From assembly GCF_003318235.1 (NCBI RefSeq), contig NZ_QOCG01000011.1, positions 248,001 to 312,000 on the forward strand: a stretch of DNA of 64,000 nucleotides. The letters run 5' to 3'. Within the stretch, counting starts at the first letter, position 1; each line of letters opens with the position of its first letter. This document shows positions 7,800 to 16,021 of the stretch, in pieces. The stretch comes from Loktanella sp. D2R18. GTDB lineage: Bacteria > Pseudomonadota > Alphaproteobacteria > Rhodobacterales > Rhodobacteraceae. The translations under genes were made by a program, and so were the position numbers. Below the pieces are notes generated by a model, which saw nothing but the letters and a program-made list of their open reading frames with translations, ran no database searches and was not told the origin of the DNA.

Positions 7800-8765
7800 T
7801 TAACCGGGGTTTATCATCCATTTCCCGGCAGGCCAAAAGGCATGAAATGCGAAGGCAAACATCACGTCATGCGCGATGTCATTTCCCGCCGCATCACGCA
7901 CCCGAATATTGCCCACATCGCGCCCTTGCGCGATCGTCCCACCATCGAGCGCGGACGCTTGGCCTGCGGCCCATGTCAGGGTGATCCCCTCTTCGGTCAG
8001 CATACCCGCCGCCGCGATCCGGCTGAGCGGCCACGCCTTATCCCCGATCCGCACCACCCGTGCGAGCGCTGGAATATCATGGGGAGGCAATTCACCCGAA
8101 TACAAAAATGGCCGGTGCGAACTGTCATAGCTGACATAGGGGTTGGTGCCATAACTGCGGTCGTAATCCGGTTCCGCCATCACCCGCCCATCAGGGTTGG
8201 CCGCACGAAAACTCTCCCAGCTTTCCATCCACGCAGGCAAAGCCTGTAGCTGTGCCCCTGTGAGATCGCCGACAATGGCAGTACCCGTGGCCTGCTGCCA
8301 CCAGCTTAAGCTTTCGCGGTCATACATGATCATATCGGAATTGCGCAGCTTTCCCGAGACTCCAAAACGCAACGTGCCAGTGGGCCCACGTCGATCAAAC
8401 ACAATACCTGAATTGCAAAGCGGACAAAACGTGACCGCGACCGGCATATCGCCGATGCGATCGTTCACAATTTCATGCCACATGAGATAGCGAACAGGAT
8501 AGGCCCGCGGTGGTTCGCCTGCAATATCAACAGTGATCACAGGTTCATATGCAGGTAAATCAGCCGCAGCCAACGCGGTAAACTGCGGATCATCAAGCGC
8601 GAGAATACCGTCTTTGGGTGGGCCGCCCGAAAGGATTTCAACCCAGTTTTCAACAGTCGTTTTTGAAAAATTAGTGTCTGGCCATTCGTGCGCCCAAAAC
8701 TCTGGGCTGGCACTGGCGCTTTGCACGGCCAGAAAGAATGCGGTGATCGTCGTAAAAATACGCAT
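7800..8765 (-). CDS. DUF3179 domain-containing exported protein
   Basis: A 321-residue protein with a signal peptide (about residues 1-19, cleavage after A-S-A). The DUF3179 signature V-T-F-C-P-L-C-N-S-G-I-V-F lies near residues 133-145, with a CxxC pair. Other family features are the upstream Y-P-V-R-Y-L-M-W-H-E-I-V-N-D segment and the downstream W-W-Q-Q-A-T-G region. The family is widespread in marine bacteria and has no assigned function; the CxxC pair hints at metal or thiol chemistry, which is inference. The start is followed by a normal signal sequence and preceded by GGGAGGACC. It probably heads a two-gene unit with the permease gene. Confidence 0.9.
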   Translation of the reverse strand: MRIFTTITAFFLAVQSASASPEFWAHEWPDTNFSKTTVENWVEILSGGPPKDGILALDDPQFTALAAADLPAYEPVITVDIAGEPPRAYPVRYLMWHEIVNDRIGDMPVAVTFCPLCNSGIVFDRRGPTGTLRFGVSGKLRNSDMIMYDRESLSWWQQATGTAIVGDLTGAQLQALPAWMESWESFRAANPDGRVMAEPDYDRSYGTNPYVSYDSSHRPFLYSGELPPHDIPALARVVRIGDKAWPLSRIAAAGMLTEEGITLTWAAGQASALDGGTIAQGRDVGNIRVRDAAGNDIAHDVMFAFAFHAFWPAGKWMINPG

Positions 8766-8817
8766 GATGGTCCTCCCTTTTTCAGGTCAAGGGTGACCGA
8801 AGTCATCGCGTTGCACG

Positions 8818-8845
8818 AGCCCCCTCGCGCAGATGTGAGGGGGCT
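8818..8845. terminator. hairpin terminator after the cyclophilin operon
   Basis: AGCCCCCTC (8818-8826) pairs with GAGGGGGCT (8837-8845), a perfect 9-bp stem with a 10-base loop. It lies just past the stop codon of the minus-strand cyclophilin gene. The T run after it is poor, so termination may be partial. Confidence 0.6.
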
Positions 8846-8855
8846 TGATGTTTGC

Positions 8856-9401
8856 TTATTCAGTCACGCGGACGGCTTGCATGACGTCAGGCTGGCCGAT
8901 GACAGCGCCGTTTTGACCAGCACCGCGTTTGATCGCGTCGACAATCTCCATGCCTTCCACGACTTCGCCGACAACGGTGTATTGACCGTTCAGGAAGTAA
9001 CCGGGTTCAAACATAATAAAGAACTGACTGTTGGCAGAGTTTGGGTTCTGCGCACGCGCCATGCCGACGATGCCACGTTCAAACGGCTGTTCGGTGAATT
9101 CAGCCGGGATGTCCGCGAATTCAGATCCACCTGTGCCCGCCATGGACAAATCACTGCCCAAAAGACCGTTTTGCACGTCGCCAGTCTGGGCCATGAACCC
9201 ATCAATCACACGGTGAAAAACAACGCCGTCATACTGACCTGATTCAGCAATTGCTGTGATTTGGGCGGCATGCAACGGGGCCGTTTCTTCAAACAGGTCG
9301 ATAACAATGGTGCCATTGGCCTCGCCTGCGACGTCAATCTCAAGCCCGGCAGCCAGCACAGGGCCAGCGACGACGGCTAAAAGCGCTGCGAGCTTAAACA
9401 T
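8856..9401 (-). CDS. peptidyl-prolyl cis-trans isomerase, cyclophilin type, exported
   Basis: A 181-residue cyclophilin with an N-terminal signal peptide (about residues 1-17, ending V-L-A-A). It should therefore help fold proteins in the periplasm by isomerising X-Pro bonds. Cyclophilin motifs include V-V-F-H-R-V-I-D-G-F-M-A-Q-T-G-D (the FHRV active-site arginine) and the N-P-N-S-A-N-S-Q-F-F-I-M-F segment. Its start overlaps the end of the upstream cyclophilin gene by eight bases, so the two are translated from one message. The two proteins are clear paralogues and one differs by having a signal sequence. It ends with an ordinary family C-terminus. Confidence 0.94.
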   Translation of the reverse strand: MFKLAALLAVVAGPVLAAGLEIDVAGEANGTIVIDLFEETAPLHAAQITAIAESGQYDGVVFHRVIDGFMAQTGDVQNGLLGSDLSMAGTGGSEFADIPAEFTEQPFERGIVGMARAQNPNSANSQFFIMFEPGYFLNGQYTVVGEVVEGMEIVDAIKRGAGQNGAVIGQPDVMQAVRVTE

Positions 9402-9900
9402 CGGCAGCGACTTTCACGCTGATCATACGGTCAGGGTACATTGGTGGCTCGCCTTTGACGATCGCATCTACATGTTCCATGCCAGAGATCACTTGGCCGT
9501 AAACGGTATATTGGCCATTCAGGAAATCATTGTCTTTAAAGTTGATAAAGAACTGGCTGTTCGCAGAATTTGGGTTTTGTGACCGTGCCGCGCCCAATGA
9601 CCCACGTGCGTGTGGCACTTTTGAGAATTCAGCAGGAAGATCAGGCAGGTCAGAACCACCAGTACCCGCACGGCCAATGTCAAAGTTTTCTTCCATATTG
9701 CCGTTTGCCACATCGCCAGTCTGCGCCATGAAGCCATCGATCACACGGTGAAACGCAACATTGTCGTATTTACCGGCGCGTGCCAGTTCTTTCATACGTG
9801 CAACATGCTGTGGTGCTACATCGGGCAACAACGCGATTGTCACGTCACCACCGGACAAGGTCATGATAATTGTGTTTTCTGGATCTTTGATATCGGCCAT
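9394..9900 (-). CDS. peptidyl-prolyl cis-trans isomerase, cyclophilin type, cytoplasmic
   Basis: A 168-residue cyclophilin without a signal peptide, hence probably cytosolic and PpiB-like. The active-site stretch V-A-F-H-R-V-I-D-G-F-M-A-Q-T-G-D and the N-P-N-S-A-N-S-Q-F-F-I-N-F segment are intact. It is the first gene of a two-gene operon; the exported paralogue begins before this gene ends (8-base overlap). The ATG has AGGAGCCC upstream. Its divergent neighbour is pgk, with 130 bases between the two starts that must hold both promoters. Confidence 0.95.
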   Translation of the reverse strand: MADIKDPENTIIMTLSGGDVTIALLPDVAPQHVARMKELARAGKYDNVAFHRVIDGFMAQTGDVANGNMEENFDIGRAGTGGSDLPDLPAEFSKVPHARGSLGAARSQNPNSANSQFFINFKDNDFLNGQYTVYGQVISGMEHVDAIVKGEPPMYPDRMISVKVAADV

Positions 9901-10030
9901 GTTGGGCTCCTGTTAGCTATATTGCCCACTGACATAGGACCAAGTGTTCGAAATGCCAAGCGGGTCTGGTTGACGTGACGCCCCAATTGCCGCAACAAAG
10001 CGTGAAACTTGACCCATAAAGGATTTTCAC

Positions 10031-11209
10031 ATGGCTTGGAAAACGCTCGACGACATGGATTTCGCCGGAAAACGCGCTTTGGTGCGTGTCGATATTAACG
10101 TGCCTGTCGAAAATGGCGTGGTCACGGACACAAGCCGGATTGATCGGATTGCAGCCACCGTTGATGACATCCAAGCCAAAGGCGGCAAGGTGATTTTGAT
10201 GGCGCATTTTGGCCGCCCCAAAGGCCAGATTGTGCCCGAAATGTCGCTCGAAATCATCGCGCCCACTGTATCAGACGTGCTGGGCCTGCCGGTGACCTTT
10301 GTGAATGGCGATTACGCTAATGCCGTCGCCGAAATGGATGCGGGCGATGTTTTGCTGCTTGAAAACCTGCGCTTTAACCCCGGCGAAGAGAAAAACGACG
10401 CAAGCTTTGCCCAGCGTCTTGCCAGCCTTGCAGATATCTATGTGAACGACGCGTTTTCTGCCGCCCACCGCGCCCACGCCAGCACAGAAGCTATTGCAAA
10501 GCTGCTTCCGTCTTGCGCGGGCCGTTTGATGGCCGAAGAGCTGGGCGCACTGGAAAAGGCGCTTGGCGCCCCTGCCCGCCCTGTCGTCGCCGTTGTCGGC
10601 GGTGCGAAAGTATCAACAAAGCTGGACTTGTTGGGCAATTTGGTTGGTAAAGTTGACCACCTCGTGATTGGCGGCGGCATGGCGAACACGTTTTTGGCGG
10701 CCCAAGGAATCAACGTCGGCAAATCGCTTTGCGAACATGATTTGGCGGACACTGCACGCAAAATTTTGGCCAAGGCGGAAACCGCTGGCTGCGAAATCAT
10801 CCTGCCCCGCGATATTGTGATTGCCCGCGAATTCAAAGCAAACGCTGACAATGAAACCGTCGCGGCGGCTGACTGCCCTGATGACGCGATGATCTTTGAC
10901 GCTGGCCCGCAAACGGTTACTTATATCAATGAGGTCGTGAAAAGCGCCAAGACCTTGATCATGAACGGGCCGTTGGGCGTGTTTGAGCTGACACCATTCC
11001 ACAAAGGCACGTTCGGCATTCTCGACGTGATCGCAGCCCAAACCAACGCGGGCGCATTGATTTCGGTCGGCGGCGGCGGCGATACGGTCGCGGCGATCAA
11101 CGCCTCAGACCACGCGGATGATTTCACCTATATCTCAACCGCAGGCGGCGCGTTCCTTGAATGGATGGAAGGCAAAACCCTACCCGGCGTTGCGGCACTT
11201 GGGGTCTGA
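10031..11209 (+). CDS. pgk: phosphoglycerate kinase
   Basis: A 392-residue monomeric glycolytic kinase that interconverts 1,3-bisphosphoglycerate plus ADP and 3-phosphoglycerate plus ATP in the cytoplasm. The N-terminal substrate motif V-R-V-D-I-N-V-P (residues 18-25), the H-F-G-R-P segment, and the C-terminal nucleotide-binding G-G-G-D-T-V-A-A motif are all present. It is full length. The start has AAAGGA at a good distance. No neighbouring glycolytic gene is adjacent; the class I aldolase gene fba lies about 2.8 kb downstream on the same strand, beyond two uncharacterised genes. No operator resembling those before fba was seen in its upstream region. Confidence 0.97.
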   Translation: MAWKTLDDMDFAGKRALVRVDINVPVENGVVTDTSRIDRIAATVDDIQAKGGKVILMAHFGRPKGQIVPEMSLEIIAPTVSDVLGLPVTFVNGDYANAVAEMDAGDVLLLENLRFNPGEEKNDASFAQRLASLADIYVNDAFSAAHRAHASTEAIAKLLPSCAGRLMAEELGALEKALGAPARPVVAVVGGAKVSTKLDLLGNLVGKVDHLVIGGGMANTFLAAQGINVGKSLCEHDLADTARKILAKAETAGCEIILPRDIVIAREFKANADNETVAAADCPDDAMIFDAGPQTVTYINEVVKSAKTLIMNGPLGVFELTPFHKGTFGILDVIAAQTNAGALISVGGGGDTVAAINASDHADDFTYISTAGGAFLEWMEGKTLPGVAALGV

Positions 11210-11329
11210 ACATCCGATCACATTGACCTACACATCGGGAGAGGCGAAGCTGCCGTTACGCAATTCGCAGCGAATGGCGGGTTTGAGCCCATATTGACGA
11301 ATGCCGCAGTGTGAACGAAGGTCTGCTTA

Positions 11330-11887
11330 ATGACACAGCCAATCCTATTTAGAACTGACCTTGGAGGTCAGAAGGTTCCAATCCATTGGGAAGAAATGCA
11401 TCCGGTTCGAAGGGATATTCTTCATTATTTTGAAGAAAACCTTGATGAGCCCATGAATGTTTATCTCATTCCAGAATACACGAAGCTAGAGTACTGGAAA
11501 TATTTGTCGGTGTTCTTCACGAAACAATATGCAGAGAGCAAGAGGTATGCATGGTTGTTTGAACGTGGATGTCTGGCCCTACTAAATGGGTTAGCTTTAG
11601 ATGTCCTAGGCGAGCAACTCCATGAAGGATCGGGCCCTTGGCTAAAGGGCAAAGACATCGCTCAATCAAGTTTACCATATCTACAGACCTACACGCCGAC
11701 GGAAGCAATCCTCAAAGATGGGCAAGAAATGTTGATAGATTCATTTAGTTTCATAGCCCAGATGAACTCAAGCGATCTGGACTGGGACGGATATCCAAAA
11801 TTCATTGCTAATGACCAAGGGTTATGGTTCACCAGAAACATTATTGGCGACTATTATCGTAAGACAGCTGCTCTCGATTTCGGATAA
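11330..11887 (+). CDS. hypothetical protein, AT-rich accessory gene
   Basis: A 185-residue protein that I do not recognise. It is acidic and aromatic-rich, soluble-looking, without signal peptide or membrane segment. Notable patches are H-W-E-E-M-H-P-V near residues 19-26 and D-L-D-W-D-G-Y-P-K-F near residues 145-155. The gene has visibly lower G+C than pgk and the gene after it, and codons such as AGA, ATA and TTA that are rare elsewhere in the window. It is flanked on both sides by noncoding DNA. AAGG lies 8 bases before the ATG, so it looks expressed. Base composition and isolation suggest acquisition by transfer; that is inference. Confidence 0.62.
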   Translation: MTQPILFRTDLGGQKVPIHWEEMHPVRRDILHYFEENLDEPMNVYLIPEYTKLEYWKYLSVFFTKQYAESKRYAWLFERGCLALLNGLALDVLGEQLHEGSGPWLKGKDIAQSSLPYLQTYTPTEAILKDGQEMLIDSFSFIAQMNSSDLDWDGYPKFIANDQGLWFTRNIIGDYYRKTAALDFG

Positions 11888-12203
11888 CCTTGGAGCTCGA
11901 ATTTTTTTCCACAATCCATCTTTGAAGCAGCCATTGGCCCAACCGCAGCGAAATTGCGCTTCGTCCGCATAGCGGCCATCCACGCACAGGACCTTGAACC
12001 TTAGCTTTGCGTATATAATACTCGACGTTTCGGTGATGCGTGTATGATATGTTGCCCGAATAGGTTCGCGCTGATGTGATCCCCCAGCGCGTTACACTTT
12101 GTACTTACAATGTTGCTTTAGTCGCATTGCACCACTCCCGGGCAAATATATTACTTGATTTATGAACGACGTTCAATTACATACATCTACATAGGAGATA
12201 GCC
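11888..12203. other. 316-base gap, AT-rich, no gene seen
   Basis: No convincing reading frame is present. A TATAAT hexamer occurs at 12014-12019 but without a well-spaced -35 box. The promoter of the 12204 gene probably lies here; its ribosome binding site AGGAGA is at about 12193. Together with the AT-rich ORF before it, this may be part of an inserted segment. Confidence 0.4.
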
Positions 12204-13814
12204 ATGAAAAAATTTACACCATTATCAACAACAGCGGCGCTTGCGCTATTGGCCGCTACGCCCACGGTCGCCCAAGACCGCGATCCGCAGGTCACGTTTG
12301 GCGAATTCTTTAGCCCAGACCGTATTGCAACCGCGATAGCGCACACAGGTATTTCTGCGCTGCGCACCCAGATGGAATTGCAGTACGACCATATGACGGT
12401 TGATCCGATGCGCGGGATTGTCTCGCTTTCGGGGATCGTCGCGCGCCCGCAGTTGCCATACGATCAGGCTGGGCAATGCGAGGTTCTGATCGACCGTGTC
12501 ACGCTTTCTAGCGATTTCACCAGCCCGTTTCAAACCGCGGCAGAGATTGACATGAACCTGATCGGCGCCCATGCGACGCTGGCTTGTTTTGAGCGTGACA
12601 TGGCGGTTGCCCTGCGCACGGCTGGCTACCGTGATATGCCGATTGACCAGTTCAAAATGCGCGCCTCTTATACCTATGCGACCGGGGCCACAGCGGTGGA
12701 CAGCACGATTGCGATCAACGGGTTTGGCATTTTGGATTACTCCGCATCGGGCACGATCTTGCCCCGATTGGGCCAATACGGCATCCCAGCTGAACCCGCT
12801 GTACGTGTGACCCGCGCGGTTGCGACGCTCAAGGATGACGGCGGCTGGGCTGCGATTTCGCAAGTACTGCCCGAAAACCTGCGCGATCCGGTGATGATCC
12901 GCGAAATGGGCACACAGGCCATATCCTCAGTGCTGAGCCAAGACGGGCTGCGCCCACTTGGGGCGGTTGAACGTCGTTTCGTCGCGGATCTGATGACCCA
13001 GGTCGAGGCCTATGTCACCGATCCGGGTGAAATCACCATTGAAGCCACCCTGCCCGACAACGGCATCACGCTTGAACCTGAAATGTACGCCGACCCGCTT
13101 GATCTGATTGCGGGGCTTGGGTTGCAGGTCCGTGCAGCACCGATGGCACGCTCACAGATCTTGAGCCTTGATGCACTGGCCGCAATCCAAACACCCGACA
13201 GCCTCTCACCCGACGCGCGAATTGCGCTTGCGACTGCGTTGCTTGACGGAAACGGCGTACCGCGTAGCACGTCAATGGTTGCGGGGCTTTTGGAACCGCT
13301 GCTGGATACCCCTGAAACGGCAGGTGCGGCAGCCGCGCTGCTTGCCCGTGCAGAGCAAGAAAGCGACGTGCCAAATGCCTACCGCCACGCGCTGATTGCC
13401 GCCTCCGCTGCGGAGCCGGGCGCGATTGGGCTGCTCGACAAGCTTGAATCGCGGATGACCACGCAATCTGTGCTGGCGGCGCAAGATCGGCACCTGACGT
13501 CAGTGGGCGCTGTCGCGCCGCTCGAAATGGTGACCGGTGATGACCCACGTGATTTGCGGGCATTGTCATTGGCCTATCTGACGGGCACCGGCCAAGCCCG
13601 GTCCTATGCGCGCGCTTATTACTATGCGCTCCTGGCGGAGGCCGCAGGCGATATCGCGGCGGAATCGCTGCGCAATGAAATCATCGCACGGTTTGGCGCA
13701 CGCGGCCCGGATGTGGCGCAGGCTTGGCACGCGCTTGCAGCCCAAGTCGAAGAACAGGCGGTCACAGATTGGATCAACGCCGACCTTCCCGGGCGCTATC
13801 TGGTTGCTGAATAA
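12204..13814 (+). CDS. hypothetical exported protein with C-terminal helical repeats
   Basis: A 536-residue protein of unknown function. It starts with a signal peptide (about residues 1-23, ending T-V-A-Q). The middle (about 50-220) looks beta-rich, with repeated D/E-x-T/S strands. The C-terminal half (about 300-520) is Ala/Leu-rich alpha-helical and reads like Sel1/TPR-type repeats, for example A-L-A-T-A-L-L-D-G-N-G-V-P and L-S-L-A-Y-L-T-G-T-G-Q-A-R, both with the G-x-G-V/Q turn of Sel1 repeats. Such proteins usually act as periplasmic scaffolds. The ATG has AGGAGA upstream. A hairpin terminator follows at once, so it is a single-gene unit between pgk and fba. Confidence 0.85.
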   Translation: MKKFTPLSTTAALALLAATPTVAQDRDPQVTFGEFFSPDRIATAIAHTGISALRTQMELQYDHMTVDPMRGIVSLSGIVARPQLPYDQAGQCEVLIDRVTLSSDFTSPFQTAAEIDMNLIGAHATLACFERDMAVALRTAGYRDMPIDQFKMRASYTYATGATAVDSTIAINGFGILDYSASGTILPRLGQYGIPAEPAVRVTRAVATLKDDGGWAAISQVLPENLRDPVMIREMGTQAISSVLSQDGLRPLGAVERRFVADLMTQVEAYVTDPGEITIEATLPDNGITLEPEMYADPLDLIAGLGLQVRAAPMARSQILSLDALAAIQTPDSLSPDARIALATALLDGNGVPRSTSMVAGLLEPLLDTPETAGAAAALLARAEQESDVPNAYRHALIAASAAEPGAIGLLDKLESRMTTQSVLAAQDRHLTSVGAVAPLEMVTGDDPRDLRALSLAYLTGTGQARSYARAYYYALLAEAAGDIAAESLRNEIIARFGARGPDVAQAWHALAAQVEEQAVTDWINADLPGRYLVAE

Positions 13815-13821
13815 ATTGTTC

Positions 13822-13843
13822 GGCCCGCAGGTTTCTGCGGGCC
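13822..13843 (+). terminator. hairpin terminator
   Basis: GGCCCGCAG (13822-13830) pairs with CTGCGGGCC (13835-13843) across a four-base loop. A short run containing three T follows. It lies 8 bases after the stop codon of the 12204 gene. Confidence 0.72.
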
Positions 13844-13884
13844 AAAATTTCAAGTGATTTCGAAAAATACTGAATATCCACGCA

Positions 13885-13921
13885 ATGTTAACGCAAACAT
13901 CTAGTATGTTAGCGCAACCGT
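13885..13921. promoter_or_regulatory. two tandem LacI-family-type operators upstream of fba
   Basis: ATGTTAACGCAAACAT (13885-13900) is an imperfect palindrome with a central CG, the shape of LacI-family operators. A second copy, ATGTTAGCGCAACCGT, lies at 13906-13921. The repeats start exactly 21 bp apart, two helical turns, so two dimers would sit on the same DNA face. The LacI-type regulator CceR is known to control central carbon genes in Rhodobacterales; whether it binds here is inference. Confidence 0.5.
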
Positions 13922-13985
13922 CATTGTCCCCCGATTTCTAGGTGTTAAAGCCCCTTTAGCGAATAGCAACATAGGGGCCTACGCC

Positions 13986-14915
13986 ATGAAAACCACCAAA
14001 GCCGTCCAACGTATTCTTGCCAACTACGAGGGTGAAACACCCGGCGTGAAGGCGAACCTGGCGCGTATCATGATGGCCGGGAAATTGGGTGGGACTGGAA
14101 AGATGATCATCCTGCCAGTGGACCAAGGGTTTGAACATGGGCCTGCGCGCTCTTTCGCACCGAACCCGGCCGCCTACGATCCGCATTACCACTACCAGCT
14201 GGCAATCGACGCGGGGCTAAACGCCTATGCTGCACCTTTGGGTATGCTCGAGGCTGGCGCTGATACATTTGCCGGACAAATTCCAACGATCCTCAAAGTG
14301 AACTCTGCCAATTCACTGATACCCGACCCGGCCCCCAAAACCCAAGCGATCACCGCATCGGTTGATGATGCGCTGCGGTTGGGTGCGTCGGCGATTGGGT
14401 TTACGATCTACCCCGGATCGTCCGCCGCATTGAACATGTTCAGCGACATCGCCGAAATGCGCCGCGAAGCTGCCGCCAAAGGTATCGCCACCGTGATCTG
14501 GTCCTACCCACGTGGCGAATCCCTCGACAAAGACGGCGAAACGGCCATCGACATTGCCGCCTACGCCGCGCAAATCGCGGGGCTTTTGGGGGCGCATATC
14601 ATCAAGATCAAACTGTCGACGGATCACCTGTCCCTGCCCGAGGCCAAAAAGGTCTATGAAGCCGAAGGGATCGACATTTCCACCCAAGCCGCACGCGTCA
14701 AACATTGCGTTGATAGCGCGCTGGCCGGGCGCCGGATCATGGTGTTCTCTGGCGGAGCAGCCAAAGGGGCGGATGCGGTCTATGATGATGCGCGTGCGAT
14801 CCGCGATGGCGGCGGCAACGGGTCCATCATCGGACGCAATTCGTTCCAACGCGACCGCAAAGATGCGCTCGCGATGCTGGCCAAGCTGATGGATATCTAT
14901 CGCGGCAAGGCATAA
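13986..14915 (+). CDS. fba: class I fructose-bisphosphate aldolase (archaeal/DhnA type)
   Basis: A 309-residue metal-independent aldolase of the FbaB/DhnA family that interconverts fructose 1,6-bisphosphate and dihydroxyacetone phosphate plus glyceraldehyde 3-phosphate through a Schiff-base lysine. The likely Schiff-base lysine is in I-I-K-I-K-L-S-T-D (K207 or K209). The I-L-P-V-D-Q-G-F-E-H-G motif near residues 40-50 and the phosphate-binding S-G-G-A and I-I-G-R-N-S loops towards the C-terminus are present. The ATG has AGGGG upstream. The gene is flanked by its own operator-like sites and a terminator, so it is monocistronic. Candidate LacI-type control suggests sugar- or gluconeogenesis-dependent regulation. 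Confidence 0.94.
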   Translation: MKTTKAVQRILANYEGETPGVKANLARIMMAGKLGGTGKMIILPVDQGFEHGPARSFAPNPAAYDPHYHYQLAIDAGLNAYAAPLGMLEAGADTFAGQIPTILKVNSANSLIPDPAPKTQAITASVDDALRLGASAIGFTIYPGSSAALNMFSDIAEMRREAAAKGIATVIWSYPRGESLDKDGETAIDIAAYAAQIAGLLGAHIIKIKLSTDHLSLPEAKKVYEAEGIDISTQAARVKHCVDSALAGRRIMVFSGGAAKGADAVYDDARAIRDGGGNGSIIGRNSFQRDRKDALAMLAKLMDIYRGKA

Positions 14916-14936
14916 ATCTGCCCAAACCCTGTGATT

Positions 14937-14963
14937 ATCCCCTATTTGTGAAAAATAGGGGAT
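14937..14963 (+). terminator. fba terminator
   Basis: An 11-bp perfect stem (14937-14947 with 14953-14963) has a five-base loop. The stem starts 21 bases past the fba stop codon. Its upper part is A-T rich and no clean T run follows, so efficiency is uncertain. Confidence 0.68.
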
Positions 14964-15033
14964 TCACATTGCGAATCAGATGTGCGATTCTGCCGACAGC
15001 TATCCCCCAAGAGATGGCACCTGAGGCAAGCAC

Positions 15034-15333
15034 ATGTTCCGACGTCACCGCCCCCAAATGGGCACCCTTTTGTATTTCCTAGGCGCTTTGATGCTTGGGC
15101 TGTATTTCACCTTTGCTGCTGTGCAAGGTGATTATGGCCTGTTCAAGCGTATCGAGATCCGCGCGGAGGGCGCAGCGTTAGAACAAGAACTGGCAATCCT
15201 TCAGGCAGAGGTGGGGCGCATGGAAAACCTCACCTCTCGCCTGTCGGACGACTTTCTAGACCTCGACCTGCTCGACCAACAAGCACGGGACGTGCTGGGG
15301 CTGATCCGGGCGGATGAAGTGGTTATTCGGTAG
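15034..15333 (+). CDS. ftsB: septum formation initiator FtsB/DivIC family
   Basis: A 99-residue bitopic division protein. One membrane segment (about residues 9-29, preceded by basic residues) is followed by a coiled coil (about 40-70: E-L-A-I-L-Q-A-E-V-G-R-M-E-N-L) and a short conserved tail including L-D-Q-Q-A-R-D-V-L-G-L. In known bacteria FtsB forms a complex with FtsL and FtsQ and helps switch on septal wall synthesis. GAGG precedes the ATG at good distance. In many alphaproteobacteria ftsB sits just before pdhA, and the same order is kept here, with one extra minus-strand gene in between. Confidence 0.9.
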   Translation: MFRRHRPQMGTLLYFLGALMLGLYFTFAAVQGDYGLFKRIEIRAEGAALEQELAILQAEVGRMENLTSRLSDDFLDLDLLDQQARDVLGLIRADEVVIR

Positions 15334-15415
15334 GTATAGCGTCACAGCCCTGGACGTTTACTCTGCGGGCGAACTGAAATTGAATGAAGCAAAATGAATG
15401 GCCGGTGAGCAAACA

Positions 15416-15757
15416 TTAAGCTGCTGGTCCGTCGCTCCACGGAAGATATTCTGGAGCGACTATCTGCAAGAAACCTGCGACAACAAAAAGCATCAAGAAA
15501 CTCAACGCAACATATCCAATCGCTTTGAGCCACCTTCGCCGCAAATCAGGAAAAATCTCACCTGCAATGAAACGGCCAAAGCTGTTTTGAGGGCTATTTG
15601 GGTTACTCAAAGCCTTCCATGGGACAAATGGACCATCCCAGTTCGACGACCAAATCAAGGTGAAGATGACCCTTGCATGCCAATAGAAAGCAATCCCGAA
15701 TGCGATCAGGGCATTTGCAAATAGCAGAACAACAAGAGCAAAAACGACGAAGACCAT
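15416..15757 (-). CDS. hypothetical small inner-membrane protein
   Basis: A 113-residue protein with a strongly hydrophobic N-terminus (about residues 2-35, probably one or two membrane segments) and a second hydrophobic stretch at about 82-100. Between them is a polar loop rich in Trp, Pro and Asn (S-S-N-W-D-G-P-F-V-P-W-K). I do not recognise it. The clean distribution of hydrophobic segments argues that it is real rather than a chance frame; the overlapping plus-strand frame is not convincing. The ribosome binding site is weak (GGGTAGC). It is transcribed against ftsB and pdhA. Confidence 0.5.
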   Translation of the reverse strand: MVFVVFALVVLLFANALIAFGIAFYWHARVIFTLIWSSNWDGPFVPWKALSNPNSPQNSFGRFIAGEIFPDLRRRWLKAIGYVALSFLMLFVVAGFLQIVAPEYLPWSDGPAA

Positions 15758-15974
15758 GAGCTACCCATAATAGTCAACAGCGTGTCATTCAACTAGCATT
15801 GCAACCATTCAGTTCGGCCGGAAAATCGGCGTCACTGGGCCCTCGACAAACTTTCGCCGCAACGCCGAATTAGCTGCAAGGTCAACGCTGCTGCCAAAGT
15901 TTGCAACGTCGTACGCCCTTAAACCACCCCTTTTCACTTTACCCCTCGTAATCCGCGCCCAACTCCTGTATAAG

Positions 15975-15994
15975 ATAGTTTAACATTAAACTAT
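15975..15994. promoter_or_regulatory. palindromic operator-like site upstream of pdhA
   Basis: ATAGTTTAA and TTAAACTAT form a perfect inverted repeat with a two-base CA spacer, ending 27 bases before the pdhA start. It overlaps or directly follows a TATAAG -10-like hexamer at 15969-15974. The position is right for a repressor. The cognate regulator is not identified. Confidence 0.55.
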
Positions 15995-16021
15995 ATTTAC
16001 AAAAACGCTGGAGGAGCACTC

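Noticed and set aside
12014..12019. Perfect TATAAT hexamer as a promoter
   Set aside because: The only TTGA-like hexamer upstream (11994-11999) is 14 bases away, too close for a standard promoter.
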